In this document: in pieces, positions 7,414-7,838 of the stretch
Numbering within the stretch: position 1 is the stretch's first letter
Layout: each line of letters starts with the position of its first letter
Assembly (NCBI GenBank): GCA_012513245.1
Contig: JAAZCN010000036.1
Location: 1 to 7,838, forward strand
From: Synergistaceae bacterium
GTDB taxonomy: Bacteria; Synergistota; Synergistia; Synergistales; Synergistaceae
Length of the DNA: 7,838 nucleotides
Direction of reading: 5' to 3'
Program-made: the position numbers and the translations under genes
The notes under the pieces: generated by a model
Databases searched by the model: none
What the model saw: only the letters and a program-made list of their open reading frames with translations
What the model was told of the DNA's origin: nothing

Positions 7414-7497
7414 CCCAACTTTCCCAGACTCCGAGATCGCAAGAGTACCGCTTCTCGTGAGGAAAGGGTACTCTTGCATTTTAGGGAGTCGGTTGGG
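7414..7497 (+). terminator. Long nested hairpin after glpX, possible terminator
   Basis: The core is a perfect 11-bp stem, GCAAGAGTACC (7439-7449) with GGTACTCTTGC (7467-7477), followed by ATTTTA. The stem continues outward through GAGAT/ATTTT (7433-7437 with 7478-7482, wobbles, C7438 bulged), GACTCC/GGAGTC (7427-7432 with 7485-7490) and CCCAAC/GTTGGG (7414-7419 with 7492-7497). The position 8 bases after the glpX stop fits a terminator, but only four T follow the core stem and they can pair back into the outer stem. It could instead be a processing or stability structure at the mRNA 3' end. Confidence 0.5.
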
Positions 7498-7504
7498 GAA
7501 AGCG

Positions 7505-7627
7505 GCGGCATGAAAATGCCGCGTGAAGCTGCCAGTGAAGGTCCTACTGGCGTGAAGCGCGACATAAAGATGTCGCGGGAAGCAATGGGGAAGCGGTTGT
7601 TAAGGGCAGCGGCAAAGTACGTGCCGC
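7505..7627. repeat. Tandem array of four short hairpins with conserved linkers
   Basis: Hairpin A pairs GCGGCAT (7505-7511) with ATGCCGC (7516-7522) around a GAAA loop. Hairpin B pairs GCCAGT (7531-7536) with ACTGGC (7546-7551). Hairpin C pairs GCGACAT (7559-7565) with ATGTCGC (7570-7576) around AAAG. Hairpin D pairs GCGGCA (7609-7614) with TGCCGC (7622-7627). All stems are perfect. The linkers after A and B are GTGAAGC (7523-7529 and 7552-7558), and after C the linker is GGGAAGC (7577-7583). The GGGGAAAGC before A (7495-7503) resembles them. Stems A and C differ by one pair, G-C against A-T, changed on both strands. Function is unknown; it resembles neither a CRISPR array nor any RNA family I recognise. 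Confidence 0.8.
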
Positions 7628-7669
7628 GGGAGTAAATGGGAAATCTATTGCAAATCGGTTGAAGAGGCG

Positions 7670-7713
7670 GTCAAACGATTGTCAAACAATTGTCAAACGA
7701 TGGTCAAACAGTC
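7670..7713. repeat. Four tandem 11-bp GTCAAAC units
   Basis: The units are gtcaaacgatt (7670-7680), gtcaaacaatt (7681-7691), gtcaaacgatg (7692-7702) and gtcaaacagtc (7703-7713). The first seven bases GTCAAAC are invariant and the last four vary. The exact 11-bp period is close to one DNA helical turn, so the invariant cores fall on about the same face. This is compatible with an iteron-like protein-binding array or a slippage-derived minisatellite; no protein partner can be named. Confidence 0.9.
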
Positions 7714-7721
7714 GTTAGGAT

Positions 7722-7746
7722 CCCGAGAACCCTAGCCCTAGCCCCC
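7722..7746 (-). other. Potential G-quadruplex motif on the minus strand
   Basis: On the minus strand this reads GGGGG-CTA-GGG-CTA-GGG-TTCTC-GGG: four tracts of at least three G with loops of 3, 3 and 5 bases. That satisfies the usual G3+N1-7 rule. On the + strand it is the CCCTAG-type tandem near 7730-7746. Whether it folds in the cell cannot be told from sequence. Confidence 0.65.
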
Positions 7747-7760
7747 GCCTTCGTCCTTGA

Positions 7761-7781
7761 GTGCTCCTATCGGGAGAGCAC
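7761..7781. repeat. Short inverted repeat
   Basis: GTGCTC (7761-7766) is complementary to GAGCAC (7776-7781) around a 9-base loop; an alternative inner pairing CTCC/GGAG (7764-7767 with 7773-7776) is also possible. No T-run follows on either strand, so it is not a convincing intrinsic terminator. Confidence 0.5.
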
Positions 7782-7838
7782 CGTTTCCCTCCGTTAGGAA
7801 AACACATCAGATCAACCTTAGTGCTCGAACCATTTCGA

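Larger units (their letters stand above)
7407..7838. other. Structured non-coding spacer after glpX
   Basis: No credible coding sequence was found here on either strand over 432 bases. In order the stretch holds a nested inverted repeat (7414-7497), four linked hairpins (7505-7627), a run of four 11-bp units (7670-7713), a G-rich quadruplex motif on the minus strand (7722-7746), a further hairpin (7761-7781), and short direct repeats towards the right edge. The right boundary is cut by the window end, so a downstream gene or the rest of an element may lie beyond. The composition is unlike the neighbouring genes, with many self-complementary and tandem motifs. Confidence 0.85.

Noticed and set aside
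7505..7713. CRISPR array
   Set aside because: There are no identical 24-40 base repeats with unique spacers of constant size; the 11-bp units abut directly and the hairpins have differing stems.
7730..7746. Telomere-like CCCTAG repeat indicating a linear end
   Set aside because: Only two units are present and they are embedded in sequence on both sides, so they are better described as part of a G-quadruplex motif.

Overview
The window looks like a chromosomal housekeeping segment from an anaerobic bacterium with mid-range GC. The protein sequences and the gene order (tmk, holB, ricT/PSP1, ftsY, DUF4416, purB, glpX beside a selenocysteine tRNA) suggest the phylum Synergistota. That placement is an inference from general family resemblance, not from a search. 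All genes lie on the + strand.

Layout. Positions 1-729 hold the 3' part of a pyrimidine-nucleoside phosphorylase gene whose start lies left of the window. Positions 780-876 hold a complete tRNA-Sec (anticodon UCA), with a plausible promoter before it and a strong intrinsic terminator after it at 890-915. From 950 to 7406 runs a tightly packed set of seven genes: tmk, a degenerate holB, ricT (PSP1 family), ftsY, a DUF4416 gene, purB and glpX. Neighbours overlap or are separated by gaps of at most about 40 bases, so they are probably co-transcribed. The tmk-holB-ricT core matches the arrangement known in Bacillus (tmk, yaaQ, yaaR, holB, yaaT). It groups dTTP supply, the clamp loader and an RNA-processing or iron-sulfur regulatory factor. 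ftsY adds membrane targeting, purB purine synthesis and glpX gluconeogenesis.

Positions 7407-7838 (432 bases) hold no credible gene but are full of structure. In order they contain: a long nested inverted repeat just after glpX (7414-7497); a tandem array of four small hairpins with near-identical GTGAAGC/GGGAAGC linkers (7505-7627); four tandem 11-bp GTCAAAC units (7670-7713); a four-tract G-quadruplex motif on the minus strand (7722-7746); and another short hairpin (7761-7781). Two of the array hairpins differ in their stems by one base pair changed on both sides, as expected if structure is maintained. This spacer is the part of the window most likely to be an undescribed element: a structured RNA, a hairpin repeat family or a protein-binding array. 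Nothing in the window shows its function.
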